Shown here piece by piece: positions 36,098 through 44,998 of a DNA stretch of 64,000 bases. Every line of letters starts with the position of its first letter. Within the stretch, counting starts at the first letter, position 1. Under the pieces are notes generated by a model, which saw only the letters and a program-made list of their open reading frames with translations, made no database searches and was not told the origin of the DNA. The stretch lies in contig NZ_KN676113.1 of the NCBI RefSeq assembly GCF_000802185.1, positions 4,111,430 to 4,175,429 on the forward strand. The letters are read 5' to 3'. The stretch comes from Belnapia sp. F-4-1. GTDB taxonomy: Bacteria; Pseudomonadota; Alphaproteobacteria; Acetobacterales; Acetobacteraceae. Both the position numbers and the translations under genes were made by a program.

Positions 36098-36988
36098 TCA
36101 GGCGGTGTTGTCGTCGGGCAGCGCCGCCACATGGTCGTGGATGGCGCCGGCGGTGGTGATCCACACCTCGCCCCGCCGCGCCGCGATCGCCGCCAGCGCC
36201 CCCCGCAGCGCCCGGAGCCGGTAGGGCTGGCCGATGATGTAGGGGTGCAGCGCAATCCCCATCACCTGCGCGATGCCGTCGCGCGCCACCTGCTCCTGCC
36301 GCTCCTCGAAATCCGCCAGCACCATCGCGGCGAACTGCTCCGCGCCGTCCTTCCGAGCCACCACGGAGGGGATGTCGTTCACCTCCTGCGGGTAGGGGAT
36401 GGCAAGCAGCCGCCCGGACCGCGTCCGCATCCAGACCGGCTGGTCGTCCATGCACCAGTTCAGCGTGTAGCGGTAGCCAGCCTCGGCCAGCAGGTCCGGC
36501 GTCACCCGGCTCTCGGCGATCCAGGGCGAGAGCCAGCCGCGCGGCGCGACCCCCTCCTGCGCCAGGATCGCCGCCGTGCTCTCCGCGATCAGCGCCCGCT
36601 CCTGCCCCTCGTCCAGGACGGATTGCCGCTCGCTATTGGTGCGGCCATGCCCGGCGATCTCATCGCCCCGCGCCCGGTGCGCGGCAACGAGCTGCGGCGC
36701 GTGGTCATACATCGCGCTGTTGAGCAGCACCGTCGCCGGCAGGCCGAGCGCATCGAGCAGCTCGATCAGCCGCCAGGCGCCGACCCGGTTGCCGTAATCC
36801 CGCCAGGCATGATTCAGCACATCCGGCTGCGGCCCGCCGGGCGCCAGCTCCGCCCCCAGCCCCTCGCCGAAGGCGAAATGCTCGAGATTGATCCCGAGAT
36901 AGACCGCGAGCTTCGCCCCGCCCGGCCAGGCCTGGCGCGGCCGTCCGGGCCAGGGGACGTAGTCGAAGCGGCCATGGCTCGGCAACAA
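36098..36988 (-). CDS. Polysaccharide deacetylase family protein (PuuE-like)
   Basis: 296 residues of the NodB-homology fold: YGNRVGAWRLIELLDALGLPATV, GDEIAGHGRTNSE (with His of the metal triad), GWLSPWIAES and the C-terminal HPYIIGQPYRLRAL. The organisation is that of cytoplasmic deacetylase-like amidohydrolases related to the uric-acid pathway allantoinase PuuE, without a signal peptide. Substrate (allantoin or another amide) not decided by sequence. Convergent with the TRAP receptor, with four bases between stops. Confidence 0.75.
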   Translation of the reverse strand: MLPSHGRFDYVPWPGRPRQAWPGGAKLAVYLGINLEHFAFGEGLGAELAPGGPQPDVLNHAWRDYGNRVGAWRLIELLDALGLPATVLLNSAMYDHAPQLVAAHRARGDEIAGHGRTNSERQSVLDEGQERALIAESTAAILAQEGVAPRGWLSPWIAESRVTPDLLAEAGYRYTLNWCMDDQPVWMRTRSGRLLAIPYPQEVNDIPSVVARKDGAEQFAAMVLADFEERQEQVARDGIAQVMGIALHPYIIGQPYRLRALRGALAAIAARRGEVWITTAGAIHDHVAALPDDNTA

Positions 36989-37080
36989 GGCAGGGGCTCC
37001 CGCAACGGATGGACATCATCTGCCCGGCGTCTTGCAGTGGTTCAAGGTGACGAAGCCCCAACCGGCCCTTAATATGCGGC

Positions 37081-38751
37081 ATGACTTCCTCCTCGGCGGG
37101 CCGGCAGGACGCAGCGCGCGCCCTACTGCGTCGCGAATCCCGGGCCCTGCGCGGCCGTGTCCTGCTGCCCGTCCTGCTGGGCGTGGCTGCTACCGCCTGC
37201 GCCCTCGGCACCACTTGGCTGACGGCGCGGCTGCTGGCCGTCCTGCTCGGCAGCCCCGGCGCGGGCTGGCCGGAACTCGCCGCCGCCGCGGCGCTGGCGC
37301 TGCTCGGCGCCGCCCTCGGCCTCGCCCAGGAACGCGCCCAGCTTGCCGCCGGCGAGGCCGCCCGCACCCGGCTTCGCGACATGACCTTCGCCCGGCTCCT
37401 GGCTGCAGGCCCCGCCGCCCCGCGTGGCGTCGGCGAGGCGGCCTCCCTCGCCGTCGACCGGGTGGAAGCACTGGATGGCTATTTCGGCCGCTGGCTGCCG
37501 GCCGCGATGCTGGCCCTGCTCTCGCCGCTGATGGTCATCGCTGCCGCCAGCACCGCCGACCCGCGCAGTGGGTTGCTGCTGGCCATCGCCGGGCTGCTCT
37601 ACCCGGTGGCGATGGCGGTGACGGGCATCGGCGCCGCCCAGGCCAGCCGCCGCCAGTTCGAATCCCTGGAGCGCCTTTCCGGCCGCTTCCTAGACCGCAT
37701 GCGCGGCCTGCCGACCCTCGTCCTTTTCAACCGCCAGGAGGCCGAGGCCGAGGCGCTCGGCACGGCCGCGAACGAGCTTCGGCAGCGGACCATGAAGGTG
37801 CTGCGCGTCGCCTTCCTCTCCGGCACCGCGCTGGAATTGCTTTCCGCCCTGGCGCTCGCCTGCATTGCCTGGCGCCACGGCGCGCTGGAGGGCGGCAACC
37901 CCGCCGCCGGCCTGTTCTGCCTGCTGCTGGTGCCCGCCTTCTTCGCCCCGCTCCGCAGCTTCGCCGCCGCCTATCACGAGCGCCTCTCGGCCGCCGGCGC
38001 CGCCGCCGCTCTCGCCCCCCTGCTGCTGGCCGAGGAGGAGGGCGGCCTGCTGCTGGAGGAGATGCCGCCCCGCGTCGTCGTCACCTTCACCGATGTCCGC
38101 CTGACCTACGATCCGGCCCGCCCGGCCGCCCTCGACGGTCTCTCCTTCCGGGTCAATGCCGGCGAGACGCTGGTGCTCGCCGGGCCGTCCGGGGCCGGCA
38201 AGTCCTCCGTTCTCCGCCTGCTGATGGGCTTCAACCGGCCTGAGGCCGGCCGCATCGCCATCAACGGGCAGGATGCGCTGGCGCTGAAGCCGGCCGAGCT
38301 GCGCCGCCTCTCCTCCTATGTCGGGCAGAAGCCGCACCTTTTCCGCGCCTCGATCCGCGACAACATCCGCTTTGCCCGCCCCGACGCCTCGCCCGAACAG
38401 GTCGAGACCGCCGCCGCCGCCGCCCGCGTGCTCGACTTCGCGGCCGCGCTGCCGCAGGGGCTCGACACGCTGGTGGGCGAGGGGGGATGGGGCCTCTCCG
38501 GCGGCCAGGCTCAGCGCGTGGCGCTGGCCCGCGCCTTCCTGCGCGACACGCCCCTCGTCCTGCTCGACGAGCCGACGGCCCATCTCGACCCGGGCACGGA
38601 GACCGAGGTGATCGAGAGCCTGCAACGCCTCTGCATGGGCCGCACCGCCATCATCGCCAGCCATTCCGCCGCCGCCCGCGCCCGGCTCGGTCGGGTGCTG
38701 GAGATCGCCGGCGGCCGGGCCGCGGGCAGCGCGCGGCTGGCCCAGGGGTAA
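37081..38751 (+). CDS. cydD: Thiol reductant ABC exporter subunit CydD
   Basis: 556 residues: six membrane helices (about 20-300), then an ABC ATPase with Walker A GPSGAGKSS, Q-loop YVGQKPHLF, signature LSGGQAQRV and Walker B LVLLDEPTAH. CydDC exports or handles cysteine/glutathione and haem across the inner membrane and is needed to assemble cytochrome bd. It precedes cydC by two bases. The usual partners cydAB are not adjacent. ATG 37081 fits the family start. Confidence 0.9.
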   Translation: MTSSSAGRQDAARALLRRESRALRGRVLLPVLLGVAATACALGTTWLTARLLAVLLGSPGAGWPELAAAAALALLGAALGLAQERAQLAAGEAARTRLRDMTFARLLAAGPAAPRGVGEAASLAVDRVEALDGYFGRWLPAAMLALLSPLMVIAAASTADPRSGLLLAIAGLLYPVAMAVTGIGAAQASRRQFESLERLSGRFLDRMRGLPTLVLFNRQEAEAEALGTAANELRQRTMKVLRVAFLSGTALELLSALALACIAWRHGALEGGNPAAGLFCLLLVPAFFAPLRSFAAAYHERLSAAGAAAALAPLLLAEEEGGLLLEEMPPRVVVTFTDVRLTYDPARPAALDGLSFRVNAGETLVLAGPSGAGKSSVLRLLMGFNRPEAGRIAINGQDALALKPAELRRLSSYVGQKPHLFRASIRDNIRFARPDASPEQVETAAAAARVLDFAAALPQGLDTLVGEGGWGLSGGQAQRVALARAFLRDTPLVLLDEPTAHLDPGTETEVIESLQRLCMGRTAIIASHSAAARARLGRVLEIAGGRAAGSARLAQG

Positions 38752-38753
38752 TC

Positions 38754-40394
38754 ATGACCGCCGACCTTCTCCGCATCCTCGGCCTTTGGCGTGGGCGCCG
38801 CGGCTGGCTGGCCGCCGGCCTGGGCGTCACCATTCTCTCCGCCCTCATCGGCGCCGCGCTGCTGGCGCTCGCCGGCCAGGCCGTCGCCGATGCCCTGGGT
38901 GGCGCGGCCGTCGCCGCGGCCGTCGCCTTCTTTCTCCTGAAGCCGCTGATCGGCCTCCGCCCCGCCGCCCGCTGGGCCGAGCGCATGGTGACGCATGCCG
39001 CCACCTTCCGCGCGCTCGCCGATACCCGCGTCTGGTTCTTCCGCCGCCTCGCCGAGCGGCTGCCCGCCGGCATCGGCCTGCGCCGCTCCGGCGACCTGCT
39101 CGGGCGGCTGGTGGCGGATGTGGAGGCGCTGGACGGGCTCTACCTGAAGGTCATGGTCCCGGTCGCCGCCGCCCTCGCCCTGGTGCTGGTGGTGGTAGCG
39201 CTGCTGGCCGGGCATCCGCTGCTCGCCGCAGCCGTCGCCCTGCCGCTGGCGCTTGCCCTCGTCCTCCCATTCCTGCTCGCCCCGGGCGCCGCCCGCGCCG
39301 CGGCCGAGGCGGCCGGGGCGCAGGGCCGGCTGCGCGCCGCCGCGGTCGATCCGATGATCGGCATCGAGGACACGCTGGCCGCCAATGCCGAGGGGCGGGC
39401 TGGCGCGGCGCTGGCGGAAGAGGCGCGGGAGCTCGGCCGGGCGCAGCGCCGCCTTGCCGGGCGCGCCGCCCTAGCCGGGGCCGCCGGCACGGTGCTGAGC
39501 CAGGCCGCGCTGCTCGCCGCCCTCGCCTGGGGGCTGGGCGGCGGGGCGCCGGGGATGACGGTTCTGGCGCTGTTCCTCGTGCTGGCGACGGCCGAGACGG
39601 TCGGCATCCTGCCACGGGCCGGGACGGCGCTGGCCGCCGCCGCCGCCGGCGCCCGCCGGCTACTAGAGGCAGCCGACGCGCCGCCACCCCTGGCCGAGCC
39701 ACCGCAACCCGCCGACCTGCCCGCTGGCCATGCGATCCGGGTCGAAGGCCTCCGCTTCGCCTGGGAGCCCGACCGCCCGCCGGTCTTCGACGGCCTCGAT
39801 CTCGATCTGCCGGAAGGCACCCGCCTCGCCCTGCTCGGGCCGAGCGGCATCGGCAAGTCGACGCTTGCCGCCCTGCTGCTGAAGCTCGCCGCGCCGCAGG
39901 GCGGGCGCATCACTCTGGGCGGCACCGACCTCGCCGATCTCGCCTCCGAGGATGTCCGCCGCCGCATCGCCTGCCTCAGCCAGGATGCCCGGCTGTTCGA
40001 CGACAGCATCGCGGCCAATCTCCGCATCGCCGCCCCGTTCGCGCCCGAGGCCGCCCTGTGGCGGGCGCTCGACCGCGCCGGGATCGGCACCCTGGTCCGC
40101 GCCCTGCCGGAGGGGCTCGAGACCCGCTGCGGCGAGGGCGGCGCCCGCTTCTCCGGCGGCCAGGCGCGGCGCTTGGCGCTGGCGCGCGTGCTGCTTTCCG
40201 CTGCTCCGGTGCTGATCCTCGACGAGCCGACCGCGGGCCTCGATGCCGAGACCGAGCGGGCCTTCCTCGAAACCCTGGAGGAGGTGACGGCCGGCCGCAC
40301 CGTCATCCTCATCGCCCATCGCCTGACCGGGGCGGAACGGCCGACCCGCATCATCCGCCTCGCCGGCGGCCGGGCCTTGCCTGCGGCCGGCTAG
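38754..40394 (+). CDS. cydC: Thiol reductant ABC exporter subunit CydC
   Basis: 546 residues with six N-terminal membrane helices and a C-terminal ABC ATPase: Walker A GPSGIGKST, Q-loop CLSQDARLF, signature FSGGQARRL, Walker B LILDEPTAG. Heterodimer partner of CydD; the ATG starts two bases after the cydD stop. The reading frame is open much further upstream inside cydD, but only this start gives a CydC N-terminus. Confidence 0.9.
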   Translation: MTADLLRILGLWRGRRGWLAAGLGVTILSALIGAALLALAGQAVADALGGAAVAAAVAFFLLKPLIGLRPAARWAERMVTHAATFRALADTRVWFFRRLAERLPAGIGLRRSGDLLGRLVADVEALDGLYLKVMVPVAAALALVLVVVALLAGHPLLAAAVALPLALALVLPFLLAPGAARAAAEAAGAQGRLRAAAVDPMIGIEDTLAANAEGRAGAALAEEARELGRAQRRLAGRAALAGAAGTVLSQAALLAALAWGLGGGAPGMTVLALFLVLATAETVGILPRAGTALAAAAAGARRLLEAADAPPPLAEPPQPADLPAGHAIRVEGLRFAWEPDRPPVFDGLDLDLPEGTRLALLGPSGIGKSTLAALLLKLAAPQGGRITLGGTDLADLASEDVRRRIACLSQDARLFDDSIAANLRIAAPFAPEAALWRALDRAGIGTLVRALPEGLETRCGEGGARFSGGQARRLALARVLLSAAPVLILDEPTAGLDAETERAFLETLEEVTAGRTVILIAHRLTGAERPTRIIRLAGGRALPAAG

Positions 40395-40432
40395 GGCATG
40401 GGCCACGACCGCTGGATCGTGGCCCATGCTCT
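40393..40432 (+). terminator. Long hairpin after cydC
   Basis: AGGGCATGGGCCACGA pairs with TCGTGGCCCATGCTCT (16 pairs, one wobble) around an 8-nt loop, beginning at the cydC stop. The sequence after it is T-rich (GTTTGTTTA). Likely intrinsic terminator. Confidence 0.65.
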
Positions 40433-40447
40433 AGCTGTTTGTTTATC

Positions 40448-40491
40448 GCATGACTCGCCCCTTTGGCCGTTCCAGCCTTTGGCGTTCATGC
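40448..40491. repeat. REP-like palindromic repeat, copy A
   Basis: A 44-base element bounded by GCATGA and TCATGC, with the core GGCCGTTCC. It matches copy B at 43920-43963 at 35 of 44 positions, with a compensatory A-T to G-C change in the outer stem. It overlaps the upstream extension of the following radical SAM frame, which supports the later start for that gene. Confidence 0.65.
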
Positions 40492-40512
40492 TTTAGGGGC
40501 CAGATCGCAGCC

Positions 40513-41472
40513 ATGTCCGTCCTAGCCCCGACCGCCCCGCCACCGCTCGACCCCGCTAAATTCCGAGACCCATGGGTCACGGCCAAGGGCGAGACCCGCG
40601 CCACGGTCGCCCTCGGCGGCCTCCGCAGCCTTTGGGTCAACACTGGCACGCTCTGCAACATCGCCTGCAGCAACTGCTACATCGAGAGCAGCCCACGGAA
40701 CGACTCGCTGGTCTACATCACCGCGGCCGAGCTCCGCCCCTTCCTCGACGAGATCGCCCGCGACGGGCTGCCGGTGGAGGAGATCGGCTTCACCGGCGGC
40801 GAGCCCTTCCTCAACCGCGACCTGCCGGCCATGCTGGAGGACGTGCTCACCCGCGGTCATCGCGCCCTAGTGCTGACCAACGCGATGAAGCCGATGCGCA
40901 ACCAAGCCGCGGCCTTGCTCTCGCTGCGGGACCGGTATGGCGAGGCGCTGACCCTCCGCGTCAGCCTCGACCATTACGGGGCGGTGCTGCACGACCTGGA
41001 GCGGCAGGAAGGCAGCTTCGCCATCGCCCTCGATGGGCTGACATGGCTGGTGCGCGAGGGCTTCCGCGTCCATGTCGCTGGACGGGCGGCCTTCGGCGGG
41101 GAGGGCGAGGCCGCGATGCGCGACGGTTTCGCTGGCCTTTTCGCCGAGCACGGCATCCCGATCGATGCTGTGGATCCGGTGGCGCTGATGCTCTTCCCGG
41201 AGATGGATGCGGCGGCCGACGTGCCAGAGATCACCACCGCCTGCTGGGGCATCCTCGGCAAGTCGCCGGACAGCATGATGTGCGCCTCCTCCCGGATGCT
41301 GGTGAAGCGTCGCGGCGCCGCGGCGCCTGCGGTGCTCGCCTGCACTCTGCTGCCCCATGACCCGCAATTCGAGCTGGGCGGGACGCTTGCCGAGGCTGCC
41401 CGCCCGGTGGCGCTGAACCACCCGCATTGCGCCAGGTTCTGCGTCCTTGGCGGTGCCGCCTGCTCGCGCTGA
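40513..41472 (+). CDS. Radical SAM protein with C-terminal Cys cluster
   Basis: 319 residues. The radical SAM site CxxxCxxC is in TLCNIACSNCYIESSP (about 47), followed by GFTGGEPFLN (SAM-binding GGE), VLTNAM and LRVSLDHY. Extra Cys occur in TTACWGI, MMCASS, LACTLL and the terminal CARFCVLGGAACSR, suggesting a second Fe-S cluster as in SPASM-type or twitch-type enzymes. No peptide substrate gene is obvious nearby. The start at 40513 avoids the REP sequence. Substrate unknown. Confidence 0.78.
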   Translation: MSVLAPTAPPPLDPAKFRDPWVTAKGETRATVALGGLRSLWVNTGTLCNIACSNCYIESSPRNDSLVYITAAELRPFLDEIARDGLPVEEIGFTGGEPFLNRDLPAMLEDVLTRGHRALVLTNAMKPMRNQAAALLSLRDRYGEALTLRVSLDHYGAVLHDLERQEGSFAIALDGLTWLVREGFRVHVAGRAAFGGEGEAAMRDGFAGLFAEHGIPIDAVDPVALMLFPEMDAAADVPEITTACWGILGKSPDSMMCASSRMLVKRRGAAAPAVLACTLLPHDPQFELGGTLAEAARPVALNHPHCARFCVLGGAACSR

Positions 41473-41621
41473 CGCGGGCCGCCTTGCCCTCCGGAATGTG
41501 ATGGCCGTCGCCGCTCTCGCTCATGCGAGAAGCCGGGCGATCAGGGTTGCGCGATTCGCCGTATCCACGCTCTTTGGTTGCGTTACGCGCTGGTCAATTA
41601 CATCGCTTCCGGAGTGATCCT

Positions 41622-42008
41622 ATGCGTCGCCTGTTTCTCGCTGCCCTGCCGATGCTTGCCCTGGCCGCCTGCCAGGCGCCCAGCCAGACCCCGGCTTCGC
41701 GCAGCGTCGTCTTCTTTACTGCCGACAGCGCGGCGCTCGACGAGAATGCGGCGAGCCTCGTCTCCGAGGTGGCCGACCGCGCCAAGGCCAACCCCGCCGC
41801 GCCGATCCGCATCCGCGGCTTCGCCGCCCCCGAGGGCAGCCCCGGCTTCAACCGCTCGCTTTCCGAGGCCCGCGCCCGGAATGTCGCCGATGTGCTGGTC
41901 GCCGCCGGCATCGACCGCAGCCGCATCCGCATCGAGCCGCGCGGCCCGGTTTCCTACGAGATGATCCCGACCGAGAGCCGCCGCGTGGAAATTCTCCTCG
42001 GCAGCTAA
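41622..42008 (+). CDS. OmpA-like lipoprotein
   Basis: 128 residues: lipoprotein signal MRRLFLAALPMLALAACQ with the lipobox LAAC (Cys about 17), then a compact OmpA/MotB peptidoglycan-binding domain (SVVFFTADSAALDENA, then RIRGFAAPEGSPGFNRSLSEARARNVADVL). It is anchored in the outer membrane and binds peptidoglycan. ATG 41622 has GGAG eight bases upstream. The frame is open 33 codons earlier but reads as non-coding. Confidence 0.87.
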   Translation: MRRLFLAALPMLALAACQAPSQTPASRSVVFFTADSAALDENAASLVSEVADRAKANPAAPIRIRGFAAPEGSPGFNRSLSEARARNVADVLVAAGIDRSRIRIEPRGPVSYEMIPTESRRVEILLGS

Positions 42009-42056
42009 TCAGCAACAATTGCTGACGCCGGCCCCGGCGCATGCCATGTAGGTGGC

Positions 42057-43904
42057 ATGCCCGATGTCATGGAGTCCCCGACCCATCCGGGGGCTGTTGC
42101 CGACCCGGCCGAGTTGCTGCATCGGGTCTTCGGCCATCCCGGTTTCCGCGGCCGCCAGGAGGAGATCGTCCACCATGTGATGGCGGGCGGCTCCGGCCTC
42201 GTGCTGATGCCGACGGGCGGCGGCAAGTCGCTCTGCTTCCAGGTGCCCGCGCTCTGCCGCGAGGGGCTCGGCGTCGTCGTCTCGCCGCTGATCGCCCTCA
42301 TGGAGGACCAGGTCGCGGCCCTCCGCCAGCAGGGCGTCGCCGCCGCCGCGCTGCATTCCGACCTGCCCGAGGACGAGGCGCGCGAGGTGAAGCGCGACCT
42401 CGCCCGCAGCGCCGTCAAGCTGCTCTACATCTCGCCCGAACGCCTGACGCTCGAGGGCACGCTCGACTTCCTCGCCCGCCGGCCGCTCGCCCTCTTCGCC
42501 ATCGACGAGGCGCACTGCGTCAGCCAGTGGGGCCATCACTTCCGCCCGGAATACCGCGGCCTCGGCCTGCTCGCCACGCGCTTCCCCGACGTGCCGCGCC
42601 TCGCGCTGACCGCAACCGCCGACCCCCGCACCGTCGAGGACATCCGCGCCCAGCTCGGCCTCGCCGACAGCCCGGTCTTCCGCGGCGGCTTCGACCGGCC
42701 GAACATCTTCATCACCGCCGAGCCGCGGGAAAGCGAGCGGGCGCAGCTCCGCGCCTTCATCAAGGTGGCCGGCGACGGCTCCGGCGCCGGCATCGTCTAT
42801 TGCGGCAGCCGCGCCAAGACCGAGCAGACGACCGAATGGCTGCGCGCCGACGGGCATGACGCGCTCTGCTTCCATGCCGGGATGGAAGGCGAGGCGAAGC
42901 GCCAGGCGCATCGCCGCTTCGCCCGCGGCGATGCCGTCATCATGGCTGCGACCATCGCCTTCGGCATGGGCATCGACCGTCCGGATGTCCGCTGGGTCGC
43001 GCATCTCGACCTGCCGCGCTCGCCGGAGAGCTGGTACCAGGAGATCGGCCGTGCCGGGCGCGACGGCCTGCCCGCCCGCGCCCTGCTGCTCTACGGCGCC
43101 GGCGACATCGCGCTCGCCCGCCACCGCATCGTGGGCAGCCCAGCGACGCCCGAGCAGAAGCGCATCGAGCGCGCCCGGCTGGAAGCGATGGTCTCCATCG
43201 CCGAGGCCGCCACCTGCCGGCGCCGCATCCTGCTGCGCTGCTTCGGCGAGCAGGGCCCCGAGCAATGCGGCACCTGCGACATCTGCCGCAACCCGCCGCG
43301 CCTTTTCGACGGCACCATTCCGGCGCAGAAGCTGCTGAGCGCAGTGGTCCGCACCCGGCTGCCCTCGGGCGGGCATTTCGGCCTCGGCCATGTGGTCGAC
43401 GTACTGCGCGGCAAGCTGACGCCGAAAGTCGCGCAGTTCTCGCACGACCAGCTGAAGACCTTCGGCATCGGCGCCGATCTCTCCGATCTCGCCTGGCGGG
43501 GCGTCGCGCGGCAGCTCGTCGCCCGTGGCGCGCTCGACGTGGCGGTGGAGAACCATGGCGAGCTCGTCCCGACCGAGACGGCGCGGCCGATCCTGAAGGG
43601 CGAGGAGCGGGTGATGCTGCGCCTCGACGCCCTGACCGCCCCGAGCCCGCGCGAGCGCGGCCGCAGCGTCGAGCCCGCCATGGCTGGCGATGCGCTGTTC
43701 GACGCGCTACGCGCCTGGCGCAAGCGCGAGGCGTCCGAGCAGGGCGTGCCCGCCTATGTCATCTTCCAGAACGACACCCTGGCCGCCATCGCCGAGCGCC
43801 GCCCGCAGGATGCCGAGGAGCTGGCGATGATCCCGGGTGTCGGCCGCAGCAAGCTCGAGCGCTATGCGGATGCCGTGCTGCGCGTCGTCAGGGACATCGG
43901 CTGA
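42057..43904 (+). CDS. recQ: ATP-dependent DNA helicase RecQ
   Basis: 615 residues. SF2 core: Walker A LMPTGGGKSLCFQ (about 50), DEAH box AIDEAHCVSQWGHHFRPEY, and motif VI QEIGRAGRDG. The zinc-binding RQC part has Cys in CRRRILLRCF, CGTCDIC. A winged-helix segment and a C-terminal HRDC domain (VPAYVIFQNDTLAAIAERRP, MIPGVGRSKLERY) complete it. It unwinds DNA at stalled forks and in recombination. Length and domain order are standard. Confidence 0.96.
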   Translation: MPDVMESPTHPGAVADPAELLHRVFGHPGFRGRQEEIVHHVMAGGSGLVLMPTGGGKSLCFQVPALCREGLGVVVSPLIALMEDQVAALRQQGVAAAALHSDLPEDEAREVKRDLARSAVKLLYISPERLTLEGTLDFLARRPLALFAIDEAHCVSQWGHHFRPEYRGLGLLATRFPDVPRLALTATADPRTVEDIRAQLGLADSPVFRGGFDRPNIFITAEPRESERAQLRAFIKVAGDGSGAGIVYCGSRAKTEQTTEWLRADGHDALCFHAGMEGEAKRQAHRRFARGDAVIMAATIAFGMGIDRPDVRWVAHLDLPRSPESWYQEIGRAGRDGLPARALLLYGAGDIALARHRIVGSPATPEQKRIERARLEAMVSIAEAATCRRRILLRCFGEQGPEQCGTCDICRNPPRLFDGTIPAQKLLSAVVRTRLPSGGHFGLGHVVDVLRGKLTPKVAQFSHDQLKTFGIGADLSDLAWRGVARQLVARGALDVAVENHGELVPTETARPILKGEERVMLRLDALTAPSPRERGRSVEPAMAGDALFDALRAWRKREASEQGVPAYVIFQNDTLAAIAERRPQDAEELAMIPGVGRSKLERYADAVLRVVRDIG

Positions 43905-43919
43905 AGGCGTTACCTGGTC

Positions 43920-43963
43920 GCGTGATTCACACCTTCGGCCGTTCCGGCCTTCGGCGATCACGC
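43920..43963. repeat. REP-like palindromic repeat, copy B
   Basis: 44 bases bounded by GCGTGA and TCACGC with the core GGCCGTTCC and inner arms CCTTCGGCC/GGCCTTCGG. It lies in the 60-base gap between the convergent recQ and yihY-like genes. The typical location of a REP: between convergent 3' ends, where it may act in transcript stabilisation. Confidence 0.7.
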
Positions 43964-43964
43964 T

Positions 43965-44942
43965 CTACTTCCGCCGCCGGAACACCGCCATCAGCACGGC
44001 CGCCACCGCGGCCCCGCCGAGGAAATGCCCGGTCTCGGCCCGCTTCTGCGCCTTTCTGTCCCGCCCGCGCTGATGCGGCGCCTCGGCCAGCGCCGCCTGG
44101 CCCGCCGGGCTCCCCTGCAAGCCGGCCCAGGCCCGGGTGAACTCCGCCCCGAGCAGGAAGACCTGCGCCGAGTAGTAGACCCAGAGCAGCACCACCATCA
44201 GCGCCCCCGCGGCGCCGTAGCTGGTCGCCACATGGCTGCTGCCGACATACCAGCCGATCAGCGTCTTCCCGACGGTGAAGAGGAAGGCCGTCACCAGCGC
44301 CCCCACCACCACGTCGCGCCAGCCGATCTCGCGGTCCGGCAGGATCTTGTAGATCGCCGCGAAAAGCACCGCGACCATGAGGAAGGAAATGACAAAATTC
44401 GCCGCGCCTAGCAGCAGCAGCATCTCCGGCAGCTGGTCGCGGAACCAGGTCATCAGCGCCGAGAGCACCGCGCTGACGATCAGCGACGTCAGCAGCAGGA
44501 AGCCCGTCGCCGCCACCAGCCCGAGGCTGGCGAGCTTGGCCCGCATCAGCCGCGTCACCGTGCCGCCCTCGCGTGGCGTCGCCCGCCAGATCGCGTTCAG
44601 CGCCGACTGCAGCTCGCCGAAGACGCCGCTCGCCGTCAGCAGCAAGGTGACGACGCCGATGACCGTGGCAATGGTGCCCTTGGTGAGGTCCCCCGCGCCG
44701 CGGACCATGCCCTCCACCGTTTCCGCCCCGGTCCGGCCGAGCAGGCCGCGCAGCTGCTCGGCGATGGCGCCGCGCACCGCCTCTTCGCCGAAGAAGATGC
44801 CGGCGATGGCCGTGGCGATGACCAGCAGCGGCGCGATGGAGAAGACGGTGTAGTAGGCGATGGCCGCGCCGCGGCTCAGCGCCTCGTCCTCGATATAGCC
44901 GTAGACCGTCTCGCGCAGCAGCACCCAGACCCGGTTCAGCAT
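43965..44942 (-). CDS. YihY/BrkB-family membrane protein
   Basis: 325 residues with about six transmembrane segments (VFSIAPLLVIATAIAGIFF, TIATVIGVVTLLLTASGVF and others). Family landmarks are SRGAAIAYYTVFSIAPLL, FGELQSALNAIW and YGAAGALMVVLLWVYYSAQVFLLGAEF. Formerly annotated as RNase BN; function uncertain. The C-terminal 60 residues are a basic tail. It has the start M-L-N-R-V at 44942, 57 bases downstream of the ABC gene stop. Confidence 0.85.
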   Translation of the reverse strand: MLNRVWVLLRETVYGYIEDEALSRGAAIAYYTVFSIAPLLVIATAIAGIFFGEEAVRGAIAEQLRGLLGRTGAETVEGMVRGAGDLTKGTIATVIGVVTLLLTASGVFGELQSALNAIWRATPREGGTVTRLMRAKLASLGLVAATGFLLLTSLIVSAVLSALMTWFRDQLPEMLLLLGAANFVISFLMVAVLFAAIYKILPDREIGWRDVVVGALVTAFLFTVGKTLIGWYVGSSHVATSYGAAGALMVVLLWVYYSAQVFLLGAEFTRAWAGLQGSPAGQAALAEAPHQRGRDRKAQKRAETGHFLGGAAVAAVLMAVFRRRK

Positions 44943-44998
44943 CCACCCGTCTCCCGTCGCCGGACGAACATCCGGAGGCGGAAAGGGTTTCGCCAGGC

